Below, piece after piece: positions 8,023 through 16,695 of a stretch of 64,000 bases of DNA (the first letter of the stretch is position 1; each line of letters begins with the position of its first letter). The stretch is taken from positions 26,621 to 90,620 of the forward strand of contig JBKQIY010000163.1 of assembly GCA_052148155.1 (NCBI GenBank), read 5' to 3'. A program made the translations under genes and the position numbers. Below the pieces are notes generated by a model. The model was not told where the DNA came from and did not search any database. It saw nothing but the letters and a program-made list of their open reading frames with translations. Origin of the DNA: JBBQER01 sp052148155 (GTDB taxonomy: Bacteria; Actinomycetota; Acidimicrobiia; IMCC26256; PALSA-610).

Positions 8023-9975
8023 ATGCGTTCGGGAGGCCAGCAGAACACCCAGGAGTACTCACTTCACGCGCGGTGCGCGCGAATTGTGACGACGGTGACG
8101 GTCGCGGCCGTCGCGCTCTTCGGAGGCGCCGCACCGGTTCGTGCCGACACGGTCGCCGTGCCCGTCCCGGCCCATGCCTGGGTCCTGACCGAAACCGCCG
8201 ACGGGGACCTGCAGGTCGTGACCGGCCGGGCCGCGACGGAGCTCGCCACAAACGCCGCCCAAGGCGATCCAGGACCGAAAGTGCTGAGCGTGCAGAGCGA
8301 CGTGCCGGTCCATGCACTTGAGGTTCCGGGCAGCGAAAACGACCCGCTGCGGCCGCAGCAGTGGGCGCTCGACAAGGTTCCGTTCGAAGCGGCGTGGTCG
8401 GTGACGCGGGGCCAAGGAGTGACCGTCGCGATCGTCGACACCGGCGTCGAGGCCGACCACCAGGATCTCATCGGTTCGGTGCTGCCCGGCAAGGACTACG
8501 TCGACCCGTCCGACAACGGTGACATCGACCCGAACGGTCACGGCACCAACGTCGCGGGGATCATCGCCGCGCACGTGAACAACGGAGTCGGGATCGACGG
8601 CGCCGCACCCGACGTCCGTATCCTGCCCGTGCGTGTCCTCGACGCGAACGGCTCCGGGATCGCCTCGAACGTCGCGAAAGGCATCATCTGGGCGGCCGAT
8701 CACGGCGCCCGGGTCATCAACCTGAGCCTCGGCGGCGGCAAGTCGGCCGGCCTCGAGCAGGCGATCGAGTACGCGAACAGCAAAGGCGACGTTGTGCTCG
8801 CCGCCGGCGGGAACAACGGACAGGCCGGCAACGCTCCGATGTACCCGGCGGCCTATCCCGACGCGATCGCGGTCGCCGCCGTCGACAGCAATCTCGCCCA
8901 CCCCGCGTGGGGGAACACCGGCGACTACCTCGACGTGTCGGCGCCCGGTGTCGACATCGTGTCCTGCTGGGGCAGCTCCCCAACCGCGTACGCCGATGCG
9001 AGCGGCACCTCGATGGCGACGCCGTACGCCTCGGCCGAAGCGGCGTTGCTCATTTCGGAAACGCCGTCGCTGTCCGCGGCGCAGGTGAAACAGATCATGG
9101 AGTCGACCGCCACCGACCTCGGTCCGGGCCGCGACGACCCGACCTTCGGGTACGGCTTGATCAACCCGACCGCCGCGCTCCTCGCTGCGCAACCGCGCCC
9201 CGCGCATTTCGGGGCCGAGGGCAAGGGCTACTGGATCGTCAGCGCCGACGGTCGGGTGCGCGCCTACGGGCAGGCCCACCTCTACGGCGACCTCGGCGGA
9301 CGAACCCTCAACGCTCCGATCGTCGCCTCGGCACGCACCCACGACGGTCAGGGCTACTGGCTCGTCGGCGCCGACGGCGCGGTCTACGCGTTCGGTGACG
9401 CCCACTACTACGGCTCCATGGCCGGCCACCGGTTGAGTTCGCCGATCGTCGCGATCGCCGCCACGCCCTCGGGCCGCGGTTACATCCTGCTCGGCGCGGA
9501 CGGCGGCATCTTCACGTTTGGCGACGCCCACTTTTACGGCTCCACCGGCGGCATGCGACTCAACGCCCCGGTCCTCGACCTTGCCGTCACCCCGACCGGC
9601 CACGGCTACTGGTTCGTCGGCGCCGACGGCGGCATCTTCACGTTTGGTGACGCACACTTCTTCGGCTCCACCGGCAACCTCCACCTCGCAGCACCGATCA
9701 TGTCGATGGCGAGCGCCGCGAACGGCCACGGCTACTGGATGGTCGCCGCCGACGGTGGGATCTTCGCGTTCCACGTGCCGTTCGAAGGCAGCATGCCCAC
9801 CATCCGTGCGCTGACCAACGCCCCGTTCGTTCCGACCGTGCGGATGCGAGCATTGCCTTCAGGGACGGGCTACTACCTGCTCGCCTCGAACGGCGCGGTC
9901 TATGCCTTCGGGACCGCCCGATTCTTCGGTTCGGTCCCAGGCGTCCAGGCCGTCGACCTCATGCTGGCCGCGTAG
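8023..9975 (+). CDS. Secreted S8 (subtilisin) peptidase with six C-terminal GYWLV/FGDA repeats
   Basis: 650 aa. An N-terminal signal peptide (TTVTVAAVALFGGAAPVRA, about residues 25-43) directs export. The subtilase domain carries the catalytic triad Asp139 (VAIVDTGVEADHQD), His173 (DPNGHGTNVAGIIAAH) and Ser330 (SGTSMATPYASAEAALL). From about residue 402 to the end there are six ~42-residue repeats with core GYWxVxADGxxxxFGDAxxYGS. The same module, again six copies, ends the unrelated FG-GAP protein at 50949-53192, so it is a mobile surface module. It may bind cell wall or glycan, or simply display the enzyme; this is inference. Start ATG 8023. Confidence 0.94.
   Translation: MRSGGQQNTQEYSLHARCARIVTTVTVAAVALFGGAAPVRADTVAVPVPAHAWVLTETADGDLQVVTGRAATELATNAAQGDPGPKVLSVQSDVPVHALEVPGSENDPLRPQQWALDKVPFEAAWSVTRGQGVTVAIVDTGVEADHQDLIGSVLPGKDYVDPSDNGDIDPNGHGTNVAGIIAAHVNNGVGIDGAAPDVRILPVRVLDANGSGIASNVAKGIIWAADHGARVINLSLGGGKSAGLEQAIEYANSKGDVVLAAGGNNGQAGNAPMYPAAYPDAIAVAAVDSNLAHPAWGNTGDYLDVSAPGVDIVSCWGSSPTAYADASGTSMATPYASAEAALLISETPSLSAAQVKQIMESTATDLGPGRDDPTFGYGLINPTAALLAAQPRPAHFGAEGKGYWIVSADGRVRAYGQAHLYGDLGGRTLNAPIVASARTHDGQGYWLVGADGAVYAFGDAHYYGSMAGHRLSSPIVAIAATPSGRGYILLGADGGIFTFGDAHFYGSTGGMRLNAPVLDLAVTPTGHGYWFVGADGGIFTFGDAHFFGSTGNLHLAAPIMSMASAANGHGYWMVAADGGIFAFHVPFEGSMPTIRALTNAPFVPTVRMRALPSGTGYYLLASNGAVYAFGTARFFGSVPGVQAVDLMLAA
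9226..9960 (+). repeat. Six coding repeats of ~42 codons (GYWLV/FGDA module), first copy of module in window
   Basis: Six consecutive protein repeats in the subtilase tail. Openings in order: GYWIVSADG, GYWLVGADG, GYILLGADG, GYWFVGADG, GYWMVAADG, GYYLLASNG. Five end in a variant of FGDAxxYGS; the fifth has lost FGDA. The DNA copies are diverged, so this is an old protein repeat, not a recent DNA expansion. Confidence 0.9.
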
Positions 9976-10009
9976 ATACCCGGCGTCGACCACGACCGAC
10001 GCCACAAGC

Positions 10010-10561
10010 TCAGCGCCGGTCCGGGCCGTCCCGCTGCGCCGACCCGACCGACCGCACCACGTCGGCCTGCCATTGACTTTCCGGCCAACCTCGACGGCCG
10101 CGCCCGACCGCGAGGCGATGCAGGTACTCGATGACCGTGTCGGGATCGTGGCCGAGTCGCACCAAGGCGACGCCGAGCACGGTCCCGGTACGGCCGCGTC
10201 CGCCCATGCAATGCACCGCGACGCCGGTTCCGCGCTCGACATGCGCGATCACGTCGCTCGCGGCGCCGACCACGAGGTCGTACTCACGGTCGGGATCGTT
10301 CGGCGGCTCGCCACTGACGAGGTCTTGCAGCCGGACCGCGCGCACCGTGCACGGCGACGGGTCGTACGGCGCGAGGTCGTGGGTGAGGCACACCACATGA
10401 CCGATCCCTTCCGACGCCAGTCGCGTCCAGTCGGCCCGTCCGGGATACGCCATTCCGGCCAGCGCAACCGGGGTACGGCTCACCCAGTACAGATCGTCAG
10501 GGACGCACAGATCGCCGAGGAAACCGGTGCGGGTACCGACCGGTAACAGGCGCGGCGTCAC
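10010..10561 (-). CDS. Dual-specificity/tyrosine phosphatase-like protein
   Basis: 183 aa from GTG 10561, which overlaps the stop of the upstream epimerase gene as GTGA; an ATG at 10588 would give 192 aa but a 31-bp overlap. The P-loop signature C-X5-R is clear: HCMGGRGRTGTVLGVALV (Cys nucleophile about residue 129). Upstream lie VVCLTHDLAPYD and DLVSGEPPNDPD, the latter a likely position for the general-acid Asp. The fold fits cysteine phosphatases acting on phosphotyrosine, phosphoserine or small phosphates. The target is unknown. Last gene of a leftward operon with the epimerase and SDR. Confidence 0.85.
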   Translation of the reverse strand: MTPRLLPVGTRTGFLGDLCVPDDLYWVSRTPVALAGMAYPGRADWTRLASEGIGHVVCLTHDLAPYDPSPCTVRAVRLQDLVSGEPPNDPDREYDLVVGAASDVIAHVERGTGVAVHCMGGRGRTGTVLGVALVRLGHDPDTVIEYLHRLAVGRGRRGWPESQWQADVVRSVGSAQRDGPDRR

Positions 10562-11484
10562 GATGTGACCGCCACGATGGTGAACCACGCGCTGAACCGG
10601 TCGCCGGGTTTCACGAGCGGTTCGGTGCCGCGGCCGATCGCGTCGATCGTCGCGGTCATCGGTTCGATCGCCGCGAAGTTGCCACGTGCCGGCACGTAAA
10701 GCTGCGCGAACGGATATGTCGGGCCGAAGCGCAGCTCGACGCTTCGTCCACCGGCGCGCAACGCGAAGCGGCGGTCGGCGCCGAGCGAGTAGTGGTCGTC
10801 GAAGGTGCGATCGGCGAGGACGGCGTCCTGCGCCGGTTGTGGCACCCGTTCACCGGTCGGGATGATGTGCCCGTCGACGAGCAGCCGGTCGCATTGCGGC
10901 CAGCGCAGCTTCCAATGCTGACGCGGTGCGCCCGGCACGCGCACAAATGGGTGCCAACAAAAAGAGACGGGGACCGCGGTACGTCCGGTCGGCTCGATGT
11001 CGGTCGTGACGCGCAGCCCTCGTTCGTCGAGTTTTGCGTCGACGGTCACGACGTGCGGGAACGGGAACGCGCGCAGGAGGTCGGGCCGGGCCCCATAGTC
11101 GAGCCGCGCGACCAGGCGCGCGCCGTGTTCGGTGGCCTCGGCGCGCACGAGATCGAACGCGGCGCCGCGTAGGTTGCCGTGCATCGGAAGTCCGTTGGGG
11201 TCGGTCGGCAGGTCGAGGCCGCGAAGGTCGACGGTTCGGCGTCCGACCCGGTACTCCCGACGTTCGAGCCGGTTTCCCCACGGATGGACGAACGGCACCG
11301 CGGTCATCCGGCCGGCGAGGAACTGCGCCAGGGTGCGCGGCCACGCAACAAATTCGTCGCCGCGATGGCGCAGCGACGCACACAGCATCCCGCAGGCGGG
11401 AAGGAAGACCGCGTCGCGGTCGCCGGCGGCGAGGGTGATCGACGGCTGACCCTTCCACGAGCCCAGCCGCAGACCAGCCTGCAC
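10558..11484 (-). CDS. Aldose 1-epimerase family protein
   Basis: 308 aa, starting at GTG 11484, 4 bp after the SDR stop (11489). The aldose-epimerase/galactose-mutarotase signature residues are present: FVHPWGNRLERREYRVG, the catalytic-type His in GLPMHGNLRGAAFDL, SFCWHPFVRVPG and the catalytic-type Glu in NFAAIEPMTATID. The frame remains open upstream of 11484 but overlaps the SDR gene in a composition typical of a shadow. Likely interconverts sugar anomers or a related hexose phosphate. The genomic partners do not define the sugar. Confidence 0.85.
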   Translation of the reverse strand: MQAGLRLGSWKGQPSITLAAGDRDAVFLPACGMLCASLRHRGDEFVAWPRTLAQFLAGRMTAVPFVHPWGNRLERREYRVGRRTVDLRGLDLPTDPNGLPMHGNLRGAAFDLVRAEATEHGARLVARLDYGARPDLLRAFPFPHVVTVDAKLDERGLRVTTDIEPTGRTAVPVSFCWHPFVRVPGAPRQHWKLRWPQCDRLLVDGHIIPTGERVPQPAQDAVLADRTFDDHYSLGADRRFALRAGGRSVELRFGPTYPFAQLYVPARGNFAAIEPMTATIDAIGRGTEPLVKPGDRFSAWFTIVAVTS

Positions 11485-11488
11485 GAGA

Positions 11489-12385
11489 CTATTGGTTCGG
11501 TGTCGCGCCGGCGTTCGCGGCCGCGGCACGCTCGGCGAGCGCCGCGAGGATCGGCATCGGCTCCTGTCCGACTTCCTCGAAACGAGCGGCAAGTTCAGCG
11601 ACCGTCCACCGTCCGTCGGTGCGCATGTCACGCACCTCGACCGGCTGATTCCACACCGCGACCCGACCACCGTTGACGGTGTAGATCTGGCCGGTCACGT
11701 GGCGGGCATGGTCGGAACACAAGAATGCGACCATCGGCGCAACGTCTTCGGGCTCGCCCATCTCGAGTCCGAACGGCACTTGGCCCGACATCCGAGAACG
11801 GGCGACGGGCGCGACGCAGTTCGCGGTGACGCCGTACTTGTGCATTCCGGCCGCCGCGCTGCGGACCAACGACACGATGCCACCCTTGGCGGCGGCATAG
11901 TTGGCCTGGGCGACGCTCGCGGCGAACGCACCCGACGTGAACGCGAGCATCGTGCCGCTCTTTTGCTCGCGAAAGATCGGAGCGACGGCCCGGAACACCG
12001 TGAACGTTCCTTTCAAGTGGGTCTCGATCACCGGATCCCACTCCGCCTCCGACATGTTGAAGAGCATCCGCTCCCGCAAGATCCCAGCCACACACACGAC
12101 ACCGTCGATACGTCCGAACGTGTCGACGGCCTGGTTCACGATCGACGCGCCACCTTCCATCGTCGAAACCGACTGCGCGTTCGCCGTCGCCTGTCCACCG
12201 GCCGCGACGATCTCGGCGACGACGCTGTCGGCGACCTCGCTGGTCGGCTCATTGCCGTCGACGCTGACGCCGTAGTCGTTCACGACGACCGCGCCGCCCT
12301 CGGCTGCACAGGCCAATGCGACCGCGCGGCCGATCCCGCGTCCTGCCCCCGTCACCGCGATGACCTTGCCGTCGAGCGCTCCCAC
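11489..12385 (-). CDS. SDR family oxidoreductase (3-hydroxyacyl-CoA dehydrogenase type)
   Basis: 298-aa short-chain dehydrogenase. NAD(P)-binding motif TGAGRGIGRAVALACAAEG, a VNDYG segment typical of MFE-2-type hydroxyacyl-CoA dehydrogenases, VCVAGILRERMLFNMSEAEW, catalytic Ser in TSGAFAAS and the YxxxK pair in YAAAKGGIVSLV. The ~30-residue extension after TVNGGRVAVWNQP is also seen in the paralogue at 15785-16681. Start is GTG 12385. Together the pair suggest (3R)-hydroxyacyl-CoA oxidation in fatty acid or steroid side-chain breakdown. The gene diverges from the VOC gene at 12452. Confidence 0.92.
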   Translation of the reverse strand: MGALDGKVIAVTGAGRGIGRAVALACAAEGGAVVVNDYGVSVDGNEPTSEVADSVVAEIVAAGGQATANAQSVSTMEGGASIVNQAVDTFGRIDGVVCVAGILRERMLFNMSEAEWDPVIETHLKGTFTVFRAVAPIFREQKSGTMLAFTSGAFAASVAQANYAAAKGGIVSLVRSAAAGMHKYGVTANCVAPVARSRMSGQVPFGLEMGEPEDVAPMVAFLCSDHARHVTGQIYTVNGGRVAVWNQPVEVRDMRTDGRWTVAELAARFEEVGQEPMPILAALAERAAAANAGATPNQ

Positions 12386-12437
12386 CTGTCCCGAATTCCC
12401 TTTCGTCGTGTCCTGTGCGGGCGGCACGCTAGCGGCA

Positions 12438-12443
12438 TACCCT
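12438..12443 (+). promoter_or_regulatory. Probable -10 box (TACCCT) of a leaderless VOC transcript
   Basis: TACCCT fits TANNNT and ends 8 nt before the ATG at 12452. No clear -35 element and no ribosome binding site are seen, which fits a leaderless mRNA. Confidence 0.5.
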
Positions 12444-12451
12444 GGTGGTTC

Positions 12452-12823
12452 ATGAAGCCAGCCGGAATCCATCACGTCTCCATCTGCGTCTCCGACGCCG
12501 ATGCCGGTCTCGCGTTCTACCGCGACGTGCTCGGCTTCACGCAACTTCCTCGACCCGACCTCGGCCCCGGTCATTGGCTCGACGCCGGCGGCCAACAAGT
12601 GCATTTGATGCAGTCCGACGAGCCGCGACCGAAATCCGATCATTTCGCTATCCGGGTCGACGACCTTGACGCCGCGGTCGCCGACCTGCGCGAACACGAC
12701 CAGAAGGTCTATACGAGCGACCACATCGCCGGCGCCGGCCACCAGGCTTTCCTGCACGACCCGTTCGGAAACTTCATCGAACTGAACCAGCCAGAACCTG
12801 ACGGGTCGCGAGCCTCAAGCTGA
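12452..12823 (+). CDS. VOC-family (glyoxalase-like) protein
   Basis: 123-aa single-module-length vicinal oxygen chelate protein. Metal-ligand positions: His in MKPAGIHHVSICVSDADAG, Glu/Gln region around QQVHLMQS, His in KSDHFAIRVDDLDAAV, and Glu in DPFGNFIELNQPE. The short size means it probably dimerises to build the active site, as usual in the family. Transcribed alone, divergently from the SDR operon, with a TANNNT box 8 nt upstream. Distinct from the VOC protein at 5820-6338. Substrate unknown. Confidence 0.88.
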   Translation: MKPAGIHHVSICVSDADAGLAFYRDVLGFTQLPRPDLGPGHWLDAGGQQVHLMQSDEPRPKSDHFAIRVDDLDAAVADLREHDQKVYTSDHIAGAGHQAFLHDPFGNFIELNQPEPDGSRASS

Positions 12824-13129
12824 TCCGAAATCTCGTCGCGCCGCGTTCGAGCGGCGCCGGCACATGCCCGGTTTGCGCGCCGTCTGCGCCGATGTCGCCA
12901 GCACGAGTGTCGGCACACACCCAACGCCCGGCGTCGGTCGGACCGACCTGCGGGAGTCCCGGTCGCGACCTGGGCCGCCGGTCGGGCTGAGCGTGCGAAC
13001 TCGCCGAGACGGCTCCCGCGCCGGTCGCACATCAGACGCGTGAGGACGGCGGTCCGAGCGGCGGGGTACGTTCGGTCCCCACCCCTTTTGCCTCGCGCTC
13101 GGCGATGCGGCCGCCGGTAGGATCGCGGC
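12824..13129. other. Intergenic stretch without a recognised gene
   Basis: About 306 bp between the VOC gene and the diiron oxygenase gene. Several frames stay open by GC content alone but none resembles a protein family. The right end carries the promoter of the next gene. Confidence 0.6.
13118..13123 (+). promoter_or_regulatory. Probable -10 box (TAGGAT), leaderless promoter of the lipid operon
   Basis: TAGGAT ends 6 nt before the ATG at 13130, so transcription would begin at or next to the A of the start codon. No ribosome binding site is visible. It would drive the 13130-17568 operon. Confidence 0.6.
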
Positions 13130-14191
13130 ATGGACGATGTTCTCGACACAGTGCACGACGTGTCCGCCGACTTCGACACGATCTTCACGTGGGACTACGA
13201 ACGCACCCGAGGGTCGCTGGTCAAGCTCTACGAGAAGGCCAAGACGTCGCAGTGGAACGCGACCACGGACCTCGATTGGTCGGTCGATGTGGACCCCGAG
13301 AAAATCGGCCGGGAGCTCGGCGGAGGTGGCGTCGCCCGTTTCCAGGCACTGGCCGACGCTGAGGGCTCACCCGTGAAGCATTTCGGCGAAAAGGAATGGC
13401 GCCGCGTCTCGGTCGAGATTCAGAATTCGTTGCTCTCCCAGTTCATGCACGGCGAGCAGGGAGCGCTGTTGTGCACGGCCCGTATCGTCGAGACCGTCCC
13501 TTGGGTCGACGCCAAATATTACGCCGCGACGCAGGTGATGGACGAAGCTCGACACGTGGAGGTCTTCGCCCGCTACCTCGACGAGAAGCTCGGCAGCCAG
13601 TACGGCATCAACGAGAACCTGAAAGGCATCCTCGACGACATCCTGCGCGATCCGCGCTGGGACATCGCGTACCTCGGGATGCAGATCATGGTCGAGGGTC
13701 TCGCCCTCGCCGCGTTCGGTCTGTTGTATCAGCTGACGACCGAACCGCTGCTGAAGAAGCTCTTGCGCTACGTCATGAGCGACGAAGCCCGACACGTCGC
13801 GTTCGGCGTGCTTTCCCTCCAGGAGTTCTACACGCAGCTCACCGACGCGGAAATGCGCGAGCGTCAGGAGTTCGCCTTCGACGTTGCCCGCCGATTGCAG
13901 CGCCGCTTTGCCCACACCGAGATGTGGGCACGAATGGGTATCGATCCTGACGCGGTGTACCGCACCATGGATCGCGTGAACCCACCCGCCCAACAGATGT
14001 TCCAACGACTGCTGTTCTCGAAGATCGTCCCGAACTGCAAGAAGCTCGGGCTGATCGACGCGGCCGACGGATGGTTACGCCAACGCTTCACCGAGATCGG
14101 CGTGATCGAGTTCGAGGATCTCGCTGATACCGGCGAGGAATACGCCGCGCTCGACGAAGTCGCGCGAGATCGCGAGAATGCCAACGTCTAG
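13130..14191 (+). CDS. Ferritin-like diiron oxygenase/desaturase-type protein
   Basis: 353-aa four-helix-bundle protein of the ribonucleotide-reductase-R2-like/ferritin-like superfamily. All expected diiron ligands are visible: Glu in FMHGEQGALL, Glu and His in MDEARHVEVF, Glu in IMVEGLALAAF, and Glu and His in SDEARHVAFGVLSLQEF. Such proteins use O2 to hydroxylate, desaturate or N-oxygenate substrates. As first gene of an operon with an acyl-CoA synthetase, SDR and MaoC hydratase, it probably acts on an acyl chain or a related lipid. That substrate is an inference. Leaderless promoter at 13118. Confidence 0.88.
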   Translation: MDDVLDTVHDVSADFDTIFTWDYERTRGSLVKLYEKAKTSQWNATTDLDWSVDVDPEKIGRELGGGGVARFQALADAEGSPVKHFGEKEWRRVSVEIQNSLLSQFMHGEQGALLCTARIVETVPWVDAKYYAATQVMDEARHVEVFARYLDEKLGSQYGINENLKGILDDILRDPRWDIAYLGMQIMVEGLALAAFGLLYQLTTEPLLKKLLRYVMSDEARHVAFGVLSLQEFYTQLTDAEMRERQEFAFDVARRLQRRFAHTEMWARMGIDPDAVYRTMDRVNPPAQQMFQRLLFSKIVPNCKKLGLIDAADGWLRQRFTEIGVIEFEDLADTGEEYAALDEVARDRENANV

Positions 14192-14216
14192 TCGCTCTGA
14201 GTCTTCGGGGGGACGT

Positions 14217-15776
14217 GTGGCTGACTTCGATCGAGTGGCACTTGGCAACGCGGCCGACCGAGGCTTGCTCGCGGCGTTCTGGGCGCAACGCCAGCCCGAC
14301 CGCGTGGCGGTGTATTCGGACGTCGGCGATCGCACGTTCTGCGAGATCGACGCCAACGCGAGCCGTCTCGTTCGAGCCATGCGCGCCCGAGGTGTCGAAG
14401 CGGGCGACGGGGTCGCGCTCATGTGCTCCAACCGCCCGGAGTTCGTCGAAACGGTCGTCGCGGTTCGCCGCGCCGGCTTGCGTCTCACGACGATCAACTG
14501 GCACCTCACCGCCGACGAAGCGGGATACATCGTCGACGACTGCGAAGCGACCGCCCTCATCGCCGACGCCCGCTTCGGCGACGCCGCGTCCGGCGCAGCT
14601 GAACTCGCCCCGCGGCTGCGAGCGCGTCTGGCCGTCGGTGCCACGGTCGCCGGCTTCGACAGCTGGGACGACGCGCTCGGCGAACAGTCGGGCGAGCCGA
14701 TCGAAGATCCGCAGCCTGGCCGCACAATGCTCTACACGTCAGGGACGACCGGCCGCCCCAAAGGTGTCCATCGGCCGTCGGATCCGCGCGGCGATCTCGA
14801 CGTCGGCCTGCTCACCCGTTACGACCCCGACGCGCACGTCCACTTGTGCACCGGACCGCTCTACCACGCGGCACCGCTCGCGTTTTCGTTGTCGGCGCCG
14901 GCCGCGCTGGGAGTCCCGATCGTCTTGATGGACGGATGGTCGGCCACAGAGACGCTCAGGCTCATCGAGCGATACCGCATCACCCACACCCACATGGTTC
15001 CGACGATGTTCCACCGGCTGCTCTCCCTCCCCGACGACGTGAAAGGCGCGCACGACCTTTCGTCGCTGATCTTCATCCTGCACGGCGCAGCACCGTGCCC
15101 GGTCGCGGTGAAGCAACGATTGATGGACTGGCTCGGCCCGATCGTGTGGGAGTACTACGCCGCCACCGAAGGGGCAGGCACCCTGGTGAGCCCGCAGACC
15201 TGGTTGCGGCGGCCGGGAACGGTCGGCAAGGTCGAACCGGCCGATCACGTCCGGATCCTCGACGCCGACGGCACCGATGCCGCGCCCGGTGAGATCGGGA
15301 CCGTCTACCTGAAGGCCCCCGGACCCGACGGCAGCCGCTTCGAGTACTTCAAGGCGCCCGAAAAGACCGCCGGAGCGTACGACGGTGACTACTTCACCCT
15401 CGGCGACGTCGGCTACGTCGACGACGACGGCTACCTCTTCCTCACCGACCGGAGTGCGCACCTCGTGATCAGCGGGGGAGTGAACATCTATCCCGCCGAG
15501 GTCGAAGCGGTGCTGATCGGGCATCCCGCGGTCGGAGACGTCGGCGTGGTGGGAGTTCCCGACGACGATTGGGGTGAGATCGTCGTCGCCGTCGTCGAGC
15601 CCCAACCCGGCGTCGAACCTTCCGATCACCTCGGCGCCGAGCTGATCGAGTGGTGCCGCGACCGCATCGCGCACTACAAGTGTCCCCGGCGGGTCGAGTT
15701 CACGGGGGCGCTCCCCCGACACGACAACGGCAAGTTGTACAAACATCAGCTGCGCGAGCAGCTCCGGACCCAATAA
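14217..15776 (+). CDS. AMP-dependent acyl-CoA synthetase/ligase
   Basis: 519 aa from GTG 14217, just behind a G-rich ribosome binding site; an ATG at 14178 is in frame but overlaps the upstream gene by 14 bp. It activates a carboxylic acid to acyl-AMP and then acyl-CoA. Motifs: phosphate loop MLYTSGTTGRPKGVH, adenine-contact region WEYYAATEGAGTLV, hinge LTDRSAHLVISGGVNIYP, DDWGEIVVAVV, and the catalytic C-terminal Lys in RHDNGKLYKHQL. The substrate chain is not readable. Position between an oxygenase and beta-oxidation-like enzymes suggests it feeds this operon. Confidence 0.94.
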   Translation: MADFDRVALGNAADRGLLAAFWAQRQPDRVAVYSDVGDRTFCEIDANASRLVRAMRARGVEAGDGVALMCSNRPEFVETVVAVRRAGLRLTTINWHLTADEAGYIVDDCEATALIADARFGDAASGAAELAPRLRARLAVGATVAGFDSWDDALGEQSGEPIEDPQPGRTMLYTSGTTGRPKGVHRPSDPRGDLDVGLLTRYDPDAHVHLCTGPLYHAAPLAFSLSAPAALGVPIVLMDGWSATETLRLIERYRITHTHMVPTMFHRLLSLPDDVKGAHDLSSLIFILHGAAPCPVAVKQRLMDWLGPIVWEYYAATEGAGTLVSPQTWLRRPGTVGKVEPADHVRILDADGTDAAPGEIGTVYLKAPGPDGSRFEYFKAPEKTAGAYDGDYFTLGDVGYVDDDGYLFLTDRSAHLVISGGVNIYPAEVEAVLIGHPAVGDVGVVGVPDDDWGEIVVAVVEPQPGVEPSDHLGAELIEWCRDRIAHYKCPRRVEFTGALPRHDNGKLYKHQLREQLRTQ

Positions 15777-15784
15777 GGACCAAC

Positions 15785-16681
15785 ATGGGCATCTGCGACG
15801 GCCGAGTGGTCATCGTGACCGGATCGGGCCGGGGAATCGGCCGCGAGCACGCGCTCGCATACGCAGCCGAGGGCGCCAAGGTCGTTGTCAACGACCTCGG
15901 CGGAGACATGCATGGCGACGGCGGGTCGCTCAGTCCCGCCATGGAAGTCGTCGAGGAGATCAAAGCAATGGGCGGCGATGCGGTCGCCGACGGCGAAAAC
16001 GTCGCCGACTTCGCAGGCGCGGGCCGGATGGTGCAGCGCGCGATCGACACGTTCGGCCGTCTCGACACGATCGTCAACAACGCCGGAATCTTGCGCGACC
16101 GGATGCTGACCAACATGGAAGAGTCGGAGTGGGACGCGGTGATCGCCGTGCACCTCAAAGGAGCGTTCGGCCCGACCCGTCACGCCGCCTCCTATTGGCG
16201 AGAGCAGGCGAAGGCCGGCCACACGGTGCAAGGCCGCGTCGTCAACACCTCGTCGCCGTCGGGTGTGTTCGGCAACGCCGGCCAGACGAACTACGGCGCA
16301 GCCAAAGCCGGCATCGCGGCGTTCACGATCATTTGCGGTCTCGAGCTCGGCCGTTACGGCGTACTCGCCAACGCGATCGCTCCGGTCGCACGGACACGCA
16401 TGACCGAGGCACTCGGGATCGGCGCCAAGCCCGACGACGGATTCGATGCGCTCGACCCTGCCAACATCTCTCCCCTGGTGGTCTGGCTCGGTTCGAACGA
16501 CAACGTCGACGTGACCGGCCGCGTGTTCTTGGTCGACGGCGACCGGGTCTCGGTCGCCGAGGGTTGGCGGCGCGGCCCGACCGCCCGCAACGATGGGCTG
16601 CGTTGGGAGCCGGCACAGCTCACCAAAGTGGTGCCCGACCTCGTTGCGAAAGCCCAACCGAACTCCACGATGGCGTCCTAG
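15785..16681 (+). CDS. SDR family oxidoreductase, (3R)-hydroxyacyl-CoA dehydrogenase type
   Basis: 298 aa, ATG 15785, 8 bp after the synthetase stop. Cofactor motif TGSGRGIGREHALAYAAEG, VNDLGGDMHG as in MFE-2 dehydrogenase domains, NNAGILRDRMLTNMEESEW, Ser in VNTSSPSGVFG and catalytic NYGAAKAGIAAF. It is a paralogue of 11489-12385 with the same architecture. The downstream MaoC hydratase completes the pair of activities that eukaryotic MFE-2 carries on one chain, hydration to a (3R)-hydroxyacyl-CoA and its oxidation. Confidence 0.94.
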   Translation: MGICDGRVVIVTGSGRGIGREHALAYAAEGAKVVVNDLGGDMHGDGGSLSPAMEVVEEIKAMGGDAVADGENVADFAGAGRMVQRAIDTFGRLDTIVNNAGILRDRMLTNMEESEWDAVIAVHLKGAFGPTRHAASYWREQAKAGHTVQGRVVNTSSPSGVFGNAGQTNYGAAKAGIAAFTIICGLELGRYGVLANAIAPVARTRMTEALGIGAKPDDGFDALDPANISPLVVWLGSNDNVDVTGRVFLVDGDRVSVAEGWRRGPTARNDGLRWEPAQLTKVVPDLVAKAQPNSTMAS

Positions 16682-16695
16682 AAGGGATCGAAGTC

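Noticed and set aside
8059..9774. 571-codon open frame on the minus strand within the subtilase gene
   Set aside because: Antisense shadow of a clearly functional gene; its own repeats mirror the GYWLV repeats.
9226..9960. Repeats as a CRISPR-like or DNA-level tandem array
   Set aside because: Similarity is at protein level with ~126-bp period and diverged DNA, inside an intact gene.
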